64,000 nt of DNA, from contig MTMB02000001.1 of the NCBI GenBank assembly GCA_002011085.2, positions 663,820 to 727,819 of the forward strand, written 5' to 3'. A model generated the notes under the pieces. The model was not told the DNA's origin and searched no databases. It saw only the letters and a program-made list of their open reading frames with translations. Below, one piece after another: positions 25,730-35,059 of this stretch (positions are counted from its first letter, which is position 1; every line of letters begins with the position of its first letter). Source of the DNA: Candidatus Geothermarchaeum rappei (GTDB taxonomy: Archaea > Thermoproteota > Nitrososphaeria > Geothermarchaeales > JDFR-13). Both the position numbers and the translations under genes were made by a program.

Positions 25730-27154
25730 TTATCTAATTACCGCTACTGGCTTCCTTATATGCCATGGAAAATGCTCTTCGTAAACACTTGATAGCTTTA
25801 AAACACCTATATCGTCATATGGTTTTCCTATTATCTGCATCCCAATTGGAAGCCCTTCTTTAGTAAACCCTACCGGGATGTTAGCAGCCGGTTGGCCTGT
25901 AAAGTTAAAGGGATATGTATATCCCATCCAGCCTACTGGCCCGACTGGAACCCCATTAATCTCCCTAGGCCCCAATCCCTCCTCAAGGCCAAAAGGTGGA
26001 ACTGCTACAGTCGGTGTAATCAAGAAGTCGTATTTCTTAAAGACCATCTGTACCTCTTTCCATAGTTCCCCTGTTCTCATTGGTATTCTAGGGTAGATGC
26101 TATATACTCTTTTATCATCTAATAGTGAAACATATTTCCTATAGGGTTTGAATGCAACTTCGATCCATTTTCTATACCTGCCTATTGACTTGAGGTATTC
26201 CACTGTCTCGAGGATCGCTTTTACCCTAAGCTCCTCCCCTAAATCAGGAAGGGAAAGTGTGATTTCATCAACCTCAATATCGATATCATTAAATCTATAA
26301 ACACCTTCCTCCACTACATGCTTTACCTCATCGTCTATTATTGTGTAGCCTAGGCTGGGGGAATACGCTATTCTAACCTGCTTACTCTCCTGTTTCAACG
26401 CATCATAAAAACTCTCTCCACGTATACATAAGCTCCTCCTATCCCTTATATCAGGGCCTGATATGGCGTCTAAGACTAGAGCCGCATCCCCAACATATCT
26501 GGTTAGGGGTCCATCGACACTAAGCCCCTCAAATATAGGTATACTTGGATGAGATGGGATTAGGCCTGGCGAGGGTTTGAATCCATATGTGCCGCAGAAG
26601 CTACTGGGTATCCTAATGGATCCCCCTGCATCGTTTCCAATAGCCACAGGCCCCATTCCAGACGCCACTGCAGCGGCAGCTCCTCCACTAGATCCACCAG
26701 GGGTCCTACTCAGGTCCCACGGATTTCTAGTCTCGCCAAACAATGGGTTGACTGTAACGGCTAGAAGCCCTAGTTCAGGTAGATTTGTCTTACCGACTAT
26801 AATAGCCCCGGCCTTCCTCAGCCTCTCAACAAGCACGGCGTCCTCCGATGGATAATTGTCCTTGAATAACCTGCTCCCATACGTTGTGGGCATACCCTTA
26901 ACATGTATATTATCCTTTATCGTTACTGGAACTCCTAGGAGAGGCTTATTAATCCCTTTCTTAGCCAACTTATCAGTCTTATCCGCCTCTTTCCACAACA
27001 GCTCTTCATCTAAGTAGATTATCGCATTCAACAAGGGGTTTACCCGTTTAATATGATTTAGTAGTGAGTCAATCACATCATGTACACTAAAGTCTCCCCT
27101 AATAATACCATTTCTAATGTCCTCGGCGCTAAGCCATATCAGGTTTGTAGGCAA
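25730..27154 (-). CDS. Amidase (amidase-signature family)
   Basis: 474 residues from TTG 27154. The Ser-Ser-Lys machinery is visible: catalytic Lys in PVTIKDNIHVKG (about residue 77), the signature GGSSGGAAAAVASGMGPVAIGNDAGGSIRIP (shown here as GGSSGGAA and GNDAGGSIRIP, residues ~152-183), and the nucleophilic Ser of the DAGGS segment. It hydrolyses an amide to acid plus ammonia. The gatC/gatB genes are not nearby, so a stand-alone amidase is more likely than the tRNA amidotransferase subunit. It follows the LutB-like gene by 30 bases on the same strand and may be co-transcribed. Confidence 0.9.
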   Translation of the reverse strand: MPTNLIWLSAEDIRNGIIRGDFSVHDVIDSLLNHIKRVNPLLNAIIYLDEELLWKEADKTDKLAKKGINKPLLGVPVTIKDNIHVKGMPTTYGSRLFKDNYPSEDAVLVERLRKAGAIIVGKTNLPELGLLAVTVNPLFGETRNPWDLSRTPGGSSGGAAAAVASGMGPVAIGNDAGGSIRIPSSFCGTYGFKPSPGLIPSHPSIPIFEGLSVDGPLTRYVGDAALVLDAISGPDIRDRRSLCIRGESFYDALKQESKQVRIAYSPSLGYTIIDDEVKHVVEEGVYRFNDIDIEVDEITLSLPDLGEELRVKAILETVEYLKSIGRYRKWIEVAFKPYRKYVSLLDDKRVYSIYPRIPMRTGELWKEVQMVFKKYDFLITPTVAVPPFGLEEGLGPREINGVPVGPVGWMGYTYPFNFTGQPAANIPVGFTKEGLPIGMQIIGKPYDDIGVLKLSSVYEEHFPWHIRKPVAVIR

Positions 27155-27184
27155 TTCACACTACCTTATCAGCCAGATATAACA

Positions 27185-28378
27185 TTACTTAACATATTTA
27201 AAATAATACATCTTCAGATACCTGATTATCCTCGGCATATCAATCTTCATCGGACATACTTCCCTACATTTTCCACATAATAGGCAGAAATGAGATAGGG
27301 ACGAGGCTTTCTCAATTCCCTCTATGATAGCAGTCCATCCCATGCCCATAGGCCCACCATATACCCTACCGCCCCATGTATTGCCCACAAGCTGCCAAAT
27401 AGGGCATTCAGCCTGACACCTACCACATCTAATACAGTATAACTGTTCAGATATCACCTCATCTTTAAGAGCCTCTACTCGGCCACCGTCATATAGGATT
27501 ACATGAACCTCCTTCGGGCCATGGACACCATATACCCTCTCAAACTCGATGTCCGCGGTGCTACTCGGTCCAGATATTACAGATACATATGTAGGTGGAT
27601 ATAGTCCGGCGTACGCAGCTTGGGTAACCGCCTGCTTAAATGCTAGTTCCATAGTAGGCATTATTTTCTCGACGCCAGTTATAGCTATGTGTATTGGGGG
27701 TAGGCTAGTTGTATTCCTGATATTCCCCTCGTTAGAGACGAGGAATATGGATCCCGTATCTGCAGCTATGCTATTTGCCCCGCTGATCCCCGCATCAGCT
27801 TTTACAAATTTTTCTCTCAGGAAGAGGCGGACCATACCAACGATCTCCATTGTACTCATATTGTCTCTGACCTTAACACCATGCCTCTTTAAAAGCATGA
27901 TAGCCTTCTCCCTGGTGATGTGGATAGCGGGGGCGGTGGTATGCATCGGCTTATCCCTAGAGAACTGTATGAGTAGCTCACCTAGATCCGTCTCGAAAAC
28001 AGTATTATCCCTATCCAGCTCCTCCCGGAGGCCGAGCTCCTCTGTGACCATAGACTTAGACTTCACTATAAGCTTATCCTTACCAACCAGATCCTTGACA
28101 AGTTTAACAGCTTCATCCTTAGTCTTTGCATAATATGCATGTCCCTTCGTCTCCTCAACCATCTTCATAGTGGCATCGATATAATAATCGATGTCGTTTA
28201 ACACCTTCTCCTTAGCCTCTCTAATCTCCTCCGTATATCCCAGCAGATATCTCCATCTATCCAGGATACGGTATGGGGCGGGGACGAGTCTATTTACGGA
28301 TCGCGACAGGCCTTTCCTAAGACTCTTCATATAAAGTGCCCTATGTATTTCCTCCGAAGCCTTCTGCAACATATCCAT
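27185..28378 (-). CDS. LutB-like iron-sulfur protein (LUD domain plus two 4Fe-4S motifs)
   Basis: 397 residues. The N-terminal part is a LUD domain (SKSMVTEELGLREELD, then GVSG-like AGISGANSIAADTGSI), and the C-terminus has two ferredoxin motifs, CIRCGRCQAECP (about residue 313) and CLLCGKCREVCP (about residue 371). LutB with LutA and LutC oxidises L-lactate to pyruvate in bacteria. The ATG overlaps the ribosome binding site region formed by the end of the LutA-like gene, two bases apart. No LutC or lactate permease is present here, so the substrate may be lactate, glycolate or another 2-hydroxy acid. Confidence 0.88.
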   Translation of the reverse strand: MDMLQKASEEIHRALYMKSLRKGLSRSVNRLVPAPYRILDRWRYLLGYTEEIREAKEKVLNDIDYYIDATMKMVEETKGHAYYAKTKDEAVKLVKDLVGKDKLIVKSKSMVTEELGLREELDRDNTVFETDLGELLIQFSRDKPMHTTAPAIHITREKAIMLLKRHGVKVRDNMSTMEIVGMVRLFLREKFVKADAGISGANSIAADTGSIFLVSNEGNIRNTTSLPPIHIAITGVEKIMPTMELAFKQAVTQAAYAGLYPPTYVSVISGPSSTADIEFERVYGVHGPKEVHVILYDGGRVEALKDEVISEQLYCIRCGRCQAECPIWQLVGNTWGGRVYGGPMGMGWTAIIEGIEKASSLSHFCLLCGKCREVCPMKIDMPRIIRYLKMYYFKYVK

Positions 28379-28380
28379 GT

Positions 28381-29340
28381 CTAATCACCATATATCTTCC
28401 ATAGAATAGAGGATATATCCGTTAACTCAATTATCCCCCTCGCCACCCGTTTTAAGTTAGAATAGCAAATTGGGCACATGACGACAACTTTATCACAGTA
28501 GCCGCTAAGCTCTGCAGCCCTATATTTAGCTATTTCAGCCGCTATTTTAGGAGAAAGCGATTCTAATGGCCCTCCACAGCAATGTGTTAGCCGACCGCTT
28601 TTCTCAGCCTCAACAATATGTAACCCGCCATTTTCAAGGAGACTCCTCGGCTGTTGGATAATATCCTCGTATCGGGCATAGTAGCATGGATCGTGAATCG
28701 TGATATCCTCCTCGATATTATTCTCAGGTGATAGGCCTCTTTCAGAGAGTATCTCCAGGTAATTCTTGACCTCAATTTCAAATCCCTCGATATACTGGGG
28801 ATAGACGCTTCGCAAAACATGTGTTGAATGAGGATCGATGGTAATTACCTTCTTAACCCCATGTTTCCTAAATTTATTGAATACCTTCTCTGCATGTTTC
28901 TTAAACTCATCTTCAAGGCCAAGATCATATAAAAGGACGCCGGAATACATCTCGTCCTTATATAAGTAGCCGAATTCCACCCCGGCCTTTCTGAGTAGGA
29001 GCGCTATCCTCTTGATCTTATTATGTTGCTCCCGAATCTCATCCTTATCTGGCTTGACGAAGAACCTACTTATATCCAATATCCCGGAGAATACCTTACC
29101 CGCCTTTAGTAATCCACCCAATGACTCATCATCAAGTTTATCAAGTCTATCCACGACAGACTCTATAAATGGGGTTAATTGATAAAGTAGGCCTGTGTAT
29201 AAAATCGTCTCTCCCCCATGAGGAATATCCAAGTCCATAGCCCAGCCAGTTGCCTCTCCAGTGGATATGGGTAGTGGTGTACCCCTTTTAGAAATATTAT
29301 TCTTAATCATGGTGATGACATCAGCCATAGGTAGAGGCAT
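28381..29340 (-). CDS. LutA/HdrB-like (Fe-S)-binding protein with one degenerate CCG domain
   Basis: 319 residues from ATG 29340 behind GAGGTTGAT; TTG 29349 is less likely. The C-terminal CCG domain is complete, with HDPCYYARYED, HCCGGP (about residue 252) and MCPICYSN. The N-terminal CCG domain keeps the fold outline (GVEFGYLY, FRKHGVKKVITIDPHST) but the Cys residues expected at the CCG and CP.C positions are gone. HdrB/LutA/GlpC proteins usually hold two such sites, so this one should bind a single cluster of that kind. It is translated just before the LutB-like gene. Confidence 0.85.
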   Translation of the reverse strand: MPLPMADVITMIKNNISKRGTPLPISTGEATGWAMDLDIPHGGETILYTGLLYQLTPFIESVVDRLDKLDDESLGGLLKAGKVFSGILDISRFFVKPDKDEIREQHNKIKRIALLLRKAGVEFGYLYKDEMYSGVLLYDLGLEDEFKKHAEKVFNKFRKHGVKKVITIDPHSTHVLRSVYPQYIEGFEIEVKNYLEILSERGLSPENNIEEDITIHDPCYYARYEDIIQQPRSLLENGGLHIVEAEKSGRLTHCCGGPLESLSPKIAAEIAKYRAAELSGYCDKVVVMCPICYSNLKRVARGIIELTDISSILWKIYGD

Positions 29341-29429
29341 CGCAATCAACCTCGATACAAATAGATTATTTAGTCCTGATAAGATAAATGTAGAAATAAA
29401 TGAGGGAAATAGGTTATTCCACTATCTTA

Positions 29430-30272
29430 CTACTCCCTCTCTCCCTCACCCTCCATTGTCTTCTTTATCTCCAGCCTAGTTATCTTGGTATCTATGTATC
29501 TAGGCGGCTCCCAGAAATCTGGATTCTGCCTGTAGAACTCTTCACGTGCCTTTTTCAACGCATCTAGAGCCTTATCAAGTTCATTCATCCTCTCATATAG
29601 CTCTGCCATCAGTATCCAGCCGAGTATGGATCCAGGGGCTACACTAAGTATACCATCTATTGCCTTCTTAGCCTTGTCTATATTGCCTTTCAGGATATGG
29701 TATCTTGCGGTTCTACCCAGTCTATTCTCTAGATCCTCTTTTGATTCTTTATGTATCACCTTTATTGCAACGGCGTTAGATTCTAAACCAGATATCCTAG
29801 CTTTAACCGCGTATTCTCCCTCCGGGATCTTTTTCATAATGTACTCGGGGTCAACAGCGACCTCTGCATAGAGATTCTCATCTCCAGATAACTCAACGAC
29901 ATCTCCTTCCGGACTATAGTCTAACGTGATTAGTTTCCATTTTAGTAGGGTCCATTTCTCACCCTTCATAGTTAGAAACTCTACAGACTCAATCCACGGC
30001 TTCCCCTTTACCCCTATTTTTATACTTTTAACCTCGATCTTCTCTTTCTCTAGATCCTCGACTTCACGACTATATTCTTCCTCCGAAAGCTCCCCAGCCT
30101 CATATCTCTCTTTAGCCTCAGCAATCCTCTCATCTATAGATATGTTGTGGTATCTTGATTCTATTGCATCGGGATATGAAATTGTCAATGTGAATATGAT
30201 GACATCCCCATCATATATCGTAGCCATTATATCATCATTTACAGTTAATTGAAATACTATTCCGTCTATCAT
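29430..30272 (-). CDS. Uncharacterised protein with C-terminal TPR-like repeats, partner of the metzincin-like gene
   Basis: 280 residues, without signal peptide. Residues ~1-35 and 85-175 are beta-rich; ~45-80 is a very charged helix (ERIAEAKERYEAGELSEEEY), a short-SHOCT-like or coiled-coil stretch. Residues ~185-260 form TPR-like helices (AKKAIDGILSVAPGSILGW, LYERMNELDKALDALKK). The ribosome binding site GGTGATC overlaps the stop codon of the 991-residue gene upstream, with five bases between the two frames, so both are co-translated. A scaffold or adaptor for that protein is a reasonable inference. No family recognised for the N-terminal part. Confidence 0.7.
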   Translation of the reverse strand: MIDGIVFQLTVNDDIMATIYDGDVIIFTLTISYPDAIESRYHNISIDERIAEAKERYEAGELSEEEYSREVEDLEKEKIEVKSIKIGVKGKPWIESVEFLTMKGEKWTLLKWKLITLDYSPEGDVVELSGDENLYAEVAVDPEYIMKKIPEGEYAVKARISGLESNAVAIKVIHKESKEDLENRLGRTARYHILKGNIDKAKKAIDGILSVAPGSILGWILMAELYERMNELDKALDALKKAREEFYRQNPDFWEPPRYIDTKITRLEIKKTMEGEGERE

Positions 30273-30277
30273 CTAGA

Positions 30278-33253
30278 TCACCAGTCTTTCACCCTAAACT
30301 GACCCATACAATTCCCTCTCTCCGCATTATTAATATGGCCAGCTCCCCTATTATTTCTCCCAGTGGCATTCGCCGATGTACAGAATACCGTCCCTGTTAT
30401 ATCCACCAAGTCGCCTCCAGCGTTTGTGTAGCTATGTCTATGATGTGGATCTCCATGGCACCATCCAGCTGCATACTTATCGTATCTCATTATACAATTC
30501 TCCACACCACTTGTAAGTTTCCCTTGACTGTTATGTGTACGTCCACCACAATTATGGTTCCCACCTTCTCCATGATGCCAGACATTGAGGCCATGGGCAA
30601 GTTCGTGAGCAATAGTGTTTGGTAGCCTTTCTCTAGGCTCATCCCTCCCTTTACACAGTTTAACGTTAATACATACGTGTGTCTTGTTTTTCGGCGGTCC
30701 ATTATTTACTCCACAGGACATTCCATATAGACCAGGCATATCCCTGTCTCTTAGCCATAGCCCATGCTGCTCACCACCTGTATGCCTCTGTCTATTGAAG
30801 TTGATCACCCTGCTCCCAGTCCCATTGAATAAATCAGGATCGTATATTAGGTGAATAGTAAGGCCTGATTTATTCAGGTATCCTGTTCCAATGTTGTTCT
30901 CATCATATATAAACACATCCTTTTTCTTGACATCAGTTCTGATATGCCTCCTTCTTGCACCTATCTTAATCGGAAAAGGCAGGAAAGGCACATTAAACGT
31001 CCGATATCCACCGACAATAAATCCTCTGTATTCCTCGTAGTTGGTTAGCCCATCGCCTTTATATCCATCGCCAACAGGCTGGTTATCCTCATCCTTATTA
31101 GGAGCCGCGCCTCGGTCATCCTGAGGAGCTATGTCAGCAATATCGTTATCATTATCATCCCTCGGTATCTTAACCATGTTAGTCTTCGTCTTACAGTCCT
31201 TATGAACAGTGTTCTCATCGTCCCTCGGGGGTATAGGTATACAATGATTGGCCTCCGCAACTAGATATCCAATCGCTCCATAGTCTTCACACCGTATGAC
31301 CGGATTGCCCTCGGTGGCACGCCTCTTCAAAACCGTTCCTAGATAGTGATGTTCATGCCTCGGGTTATCATTCGGCTGAAGTATCTCAGTTGGACAGTCA
31401 TTAGATTTAGTCTTATCAAGTTTTGAAATATAGTTGTCTTTAATCTTCTCCTCATAGAAGAATAGATCTGGATTCCTATTACCGTTTCTCGGATAATTTA
31501 GGCATACACCAGGCTCTTTGGACACCTTCTTAAGCCTAAACCTGATGTATTTCTTACGCCCTGGATATATCCATTTACCATCTTTACACATATATATCCT
31601 AGCCTTAAGTGAAAGGGTTCCCGCAGTAGCAACGGGAAGCCATGCCTTAGGAGTCTTCACCAAGTCTATTCCAAGCTTCCTGACAAAGATCTGTTTTTCA
31701 AATACAATCCACTGATCCTTGAATTGTCCACCCTCATCCTTTATAATAAGCTTAATTCCTACCGGTCCCTCTATATCCGGAGCTTGCCAAACCACTTCCC
31801 TACCTATATTTCCCCTCGGGAATCGCCCCGCGGAGGCCTCCCACTCAAATACTAGGTTATCCATGACATCCAGTGAGACGGAAGCCGGTTCTATACAGTT
31901 CTCCCCGGTCGGGACGCAGAATAGCTTCAGCCTATCTATATCTGACCCAGTGGCTTCTAGCCTAACATAATCCCCATAGGCAACCTCGTCAGGGACATAT
32001 ACTAAATCCCCTTGAATCGGTGTGCCCATTTCCCAACTATGTTCTTGTACACACTCACATATACCCTCTGATGGCGTAATCCTCCCCATAGGCTCATCCC
32101 TATGGACAGTTATCTTATAGACATAGCGATCCTCGATATCCCCTGGATCCACTACTTCAAGATTATTCTCGCTTCCCGGTCCCTTTTCCTTGATTTCTCT
32201 CGTTATCTCCATAGATATAGTTGCAGTAATTGGAGCATGATCTGGATGCTTAGTGGGGTCATCGTGATATGCAGTCACAATTATAGTGACCTTCTTAACC
32301 TCATTTTCATTGAGAATATCTGGGGGCTGATAAATCACTTGCTCCCCTTTATCTGTTTTCTTAGGCTCCTCATCGTTAATCTTAATGAAACCCCCTTCTC
32401 CAGATACTATCCTCCATTCATACCTGACTTTCGCCTTAAAATCATATATCTCCCTACCTATCTGCTCTCCCTCCTTAGTCTTACATGTACATTTATGTAT
32501 AAGGCCGTGCATATCGATTGCCAACGCCTTCAGGGGCATGGGATCGTCCGGTAGCCTCCTCACTGTATACACACCGCCCGCGGAGCTACTTGGATACACA
32601 TTTATCTGCATAAACCTATGTATCCATTCATAGCCGCATCCACATGCAGATATTATCTCTGTCGGAACACCTGTCTCGGGGGTATCAATAGGAGGCTTAT
32701 CCTTGGGAATATCGACTGGAATACCTGTTGGGACAGGCTTAGGCTGAGGCTTTAGCTTCTCTGCTATAAAGACTCCAGTTCCTAATAGGGTTATTCCAAT
32801 GAGGATGGGAATCTTGTAGATTATGAAGATATAGATTATCTTGAGGATGATGGTCTCTGTCACAATAACTGTTCCAGAGGCTGGAACCCCTTTCCCATCG
32901 GTGGTGACGCCTACAGCAGATATCGGGATATCCCTAGGCTCCATGTACCTCTTCAGATGGTATCCGATGTTTACCATTGACCCAGGAGCCAGAGAACCCC
33001 CCGACAAGACTAGGGTTGAATCCTCCATGGCATAGCTCCATCCACTGGGCACCGTATCTATCTCTATATTCTCAGCTAATTCGGGATCGATATTGAAGGT
33101 TACCTGCGTAATTGGTGTATCTCCCTCTAAATAGGTGTATGTAAAGTCCCCAGTAGCTTCAAATTTTCCTACGAATGAAGATACGTCCTCCGAGAAGAAT
33201 GTGAACGCAGCGAGAAAAATCAGGACTATAATTATAAAGGTAGATGCTTTCAA
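30278..33253 (-). CDS. Large membrane-anchored protein with metzincin-like zinc protease site
   Basis: 991 residues. Visible parts in order: N-terminal hydrophobic segment (residues ~4-22); beta domain; second hydrophobic stretch (~133-163); Pro-rich linker; Ig-like strands around residues 275-330 and 480-540 (both with a W..G.F...V.WQ/YQ.PDI pattern); an Asp/Asn-rich calcium-type region (~699-740, DDNDND then GDGLTNYEEYRGF); and a zinc site HELAHGLNVWHH (883-894) followed by NCIMRYD, a Met-turn-like motif at 922. HExxHxxxxxH plus Met-turn is the metzincin arrangement, though Asn replaces the usual Gly. Eight or more Cys lie in the catalytic part. It is co-transcribed with the TPR protein. 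Confidence 0.75.
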   Translation of the reverse strand: MKASTFIIIVLIFLAAFTFFSEDVSSFVGKFEATGDFTYTYLEGDTPITQVTFNIDPELAENIEIDTVPSGWSYAMEDSTLVLSGGSLAPGSMVNIGYHLKRYMEPRDIPISAVGVTTDGKGVPASGTVIVTETIILKIIYIFIIYKIPILIGITLLGTGVFIAEKLKPQPKPVPTGIPVDIPKDKPPIDTPETGVPTEIISACGCGYEWIHRFMQINVYPSSSAGGVYTVRRLPDDPMPLKALAIDMHGLIHKCTCKTKEGEQIGREIYDFKAKVRYEWRIVSGEGGFIKINDEEPKKTDKGEQVIYQPPDILNENEVKKVTIIVTAYHDDPTKHPDHAPITATISMEITREIKEKGPGSENNLEVVDPGDIEDRYVYKITVHRDEPMGRITPSEGICECVQEHSWEMGTPIQGDLVYVPDEVAYGDYVRLEATGSDIDRLKLFCVPTGENCIEPASVSLDVMDNLVFEWEASAGRFPRGNIGREVVWQAPDIEGPVGIKLIIKDEGGQFKDQWIVFEKQIFVRKLGIDLVKTPKAWLPVATAGTLSLKARIYMCKDGKWIYPGRKKYIRFRLKKVSKEPGVCLNYPRNGNRNPDLFFYEEKIKDNYISKLDKTKSNDCPTEILQPNDNPRHEHHYLGTVLKRRATEGNPVIRCEDYGAIGYLVAEANHCIPIPPRDDENTVHKDCKTKTNMVKIPRDDNDNDIADIAPQDDRGAAPNKDEDNQPVGDGYKGDGLTNYEEYRGFIVGGYRTFNVPFLPFPIKIGARRRHIRTDVKKKDVFIYDENNIGTGYLNKSGLTIHLIYDPDLFNGTGSRVINFNRQRHTGGEQHGLWLRDRDMPGLYGMSCGVNNGPPKNKTHVCINVKLCKGRDEPRERLPNTIAHELAHGLNVWHHGEGGNHNCGGRTHNSQGKLTSGVENCIMRYDKYAAGWCHGDPHHRHSYTNAGGDLVDITGTVFCTSANATGRNNRGAGHINNAERGNCMGQFRVKDW

Positions 33254-33407
33254 TAGAACATGCCACTCTCCAAGGAACTCTTCCTTCTAATTATTAAAAC
33301 ACCTCATCAAATTGGGCGTATAGCCATCAATTAAATATTATATTTTTACATGAAGTATTTTAATTGTTTTAGATGTTTAAAGCCCTATATGTAATAATAC
33401 CATATGT

Positions 33408-34247
33408 TTAATGATGTAACGTGGCCTCCAACAACCCCTTCTTCCTCGCTAGCTTCTCAGTGAACCTAAAGAATATCACTGCAGCGATGACATAGATAAT
33501 CGTCTTTACCACTAGCTGGAGAAGAAGCTGATTGGGGTCAGCAACGTTATAAGCAGGGTTTAAAGCATATCTCATAAGCTCCATCCATTCCCTCATAGGG
33601 AAAACATCTGCAAAGGGCCGTATGTACTCAGGCAACGACTCGATTGGATACAATACTGCTCCTAGGAGAAATAGAATACCACCCACCGCCTCACTTATCA
33701 ATGGCCCATATTCTGAACTAAATATACTGGATCCAGCCACCATTATCCCAAGCTGGCTACTCCATAGAAAGCCTAATATGATTAATATTGTTAACAACAT
33801 GGGTTTAACTGATAGTGTCCCCAGCGGGACCCCAGTGAGGATAAGACCAGATAACAGCATTACGAGTGTAGACAAGGCCCCTGTGATATAATGGAAGAAG
33901 CCTCTTGATAAGAGATAGAGCTGTAGATTTGGGAAAGCCATATAAGTATATTTCAAGGTTCTAAAGTGTTCCCTCTCGCTATGTACGGTCCAGATCAATC
34001 CATAAAGTCCAGCGCCTATAAAGTTATAGAGTGAGACTCCAGTTACGAGATAATAGGCCATCTCAACATTTACCAGCCCACTGTAAAATGCTATTACAAT
34101 ATACATATATGCATAGAGTATCAACTGGAAGAACGGGGTGATTATTATATATCCAAAGTAGTATGGTGGCTTGGTCCATCCACTCTGCTCCTTCCAAGTC
34201 AGCCATACAACTGCTTTAAACCTTGTTAGCCACCTAACTATATCCAT
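33408..34247 (-). CDS. ABC-2 type transporter permease (second permease)
   Basis: 279 residues with six predicted membrane helices, ABC-2 family. The conserved region SSEYGPLISEAVGGILFLLGAVLYPIESLP lies before the last helices, shown by the AVLYPIESLPEYI segment (about residue 197). It overlaps the upstream permease by ten bases. With the ATPase at 35052-36032 it forms an exporter for a drug-like compound, lipid or polysaccharide. It lies 154 bases upstream of the metzincin-like gene on the same strand, so transcriptional linkage is possible but not shown. Confidence 0.85.
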   Translation of the reverse strand: MDIVRWLTRFKAVVWLTWKEQSGWTKPPYYFGYIIITPFFQLILYAYMYIVIAFYSGLVNVEMAYYLVTGVSLYNFIGAGLYGLIWTVHSEREHFRTLKYTYMAFPNLQLYLLSRGFFHYITGALSTLVMLLSGLILTGVPLGTLSVKPMLLTILIILGFLWSSQLGIMVAGSSIFSSEYGPLISEAVGGILFLLGAVLYPIESLPEYIRPFADVFPMREWMELMRYALNPAYNVADPNQLLLQLVVKTIIYVIAAVIFFRFTEKLARKKGLLEATLHH

Positions 34248-35059
34248 CTCAGTATCAGCCTCCCATCCATTCTTCCTCTCTCAACAATCTTGTTTAGGAT
34301 TCTTAATCCAATGGGGTAGAATACAATCATTAGGATAAATAAAACAAGTACATGTAGCCATAAAGCATCGATTCCCTCGCTGAATAACAGTGCACGGCGA
34401 ACTCCATCGAGGCCAACAGCAAGAGGTATTAAACCAGCTATATACTGAAGAGCCATAGGAAATGTGGAGATGGGATAGTACTGCCCCGATAAAAACATTA
34501 TAGGCTCATCCAGCAACTCATTTATACGCACACCCATTCTACCATACACTATGTGTAGACCGCTTAACGCCAGCCCGACTCCATACAGGGCAACTAAAGT
34601 AAGTATGAATATGAGTATAGCCAGGGGTAGATAATCGACGTTAAACTCCGCTTTAAAGACAACCACACCAAGTATTATCACTGCTATTGACCTAAGGGTA
34701 GTATTGAACATGCCTCCTAACGCCATGCCCAGTAATAGACTGGGTAGAGGCGCGTCGGATAATAGGAATACCTCTAAATTCCCAGTTTCCTTCTCCCAAT
34801 ACAGGGTCCTTCCCATGCCCCACAGTACATTGTACCAGTAGCTCATCATGGCGCCTCCTATAATTACAAATCCCTTGAAAAACTCCGGAGCCCCCATGTT
34901 TTCATATGCCCATATAACACTTGTAATCATGATAAGAGGCAGTAGTATCTCCCATAGGATCCAGCTGGGTTCTCTATTACCGCCTTTTATCCTTACGTAG
35001 GCTCTTCCAAAGGCTGGCCTCAAGAACCTGTTTATGAACCAGCTGAGCCTATTACTCAT
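34238..35059 (-). CDS. ABC-2 type transporter permease (first permease)
   Basis: 273 residues from ATG 35059, chosen because GGAGG at 35066-35070 is six bases upstream; the other in-frame ATGs at 35065 and 35086 sit on or before that site. Six predicted membrane helices and the ABC-2 segment FLSGQYYPISTFPMALQYIAGLIPL (seen as GQYYPISTFPMAL, near residue 195) are present. It overlaps the ATPase stop codon by eight bases and the second permease by ten, a tightly coupled operon of a heterodimeric exporter. Substrate unknown. Confidence 0.85.
   Translation of the reverse strand: MSNRLSWFINRFLRPAFGRAYVRIKGGNREPSWILWEILLPLIMITSVIWAYENMGAPEFFKGFVIIGGAMMSYWYNVLWGMGRTLYWEKETGNLEVFLLSDAPLPSLLLGMALGGMFNTTLRSIAVIILGVVVFKAEFNVDYLPLAILIFILTLVALYGVGLALSGLHIVYGRMGVRINELLDEPIMFLSGQYYPISTFPMALQYIAGLIPLAVGLDGVRRALLFSEGIDALWLHVLVLFILMIVFYPIGLRILNKIVERGRMDGRLILRWI

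Noticed and set aside
27549-28133. 194-codon open frame antisense to the LutB-like gene
   Set aside because: Shadow of a well-supported Fe-S protein gene; composition rich in Ser and Leu as expected of the complement of helical coding.
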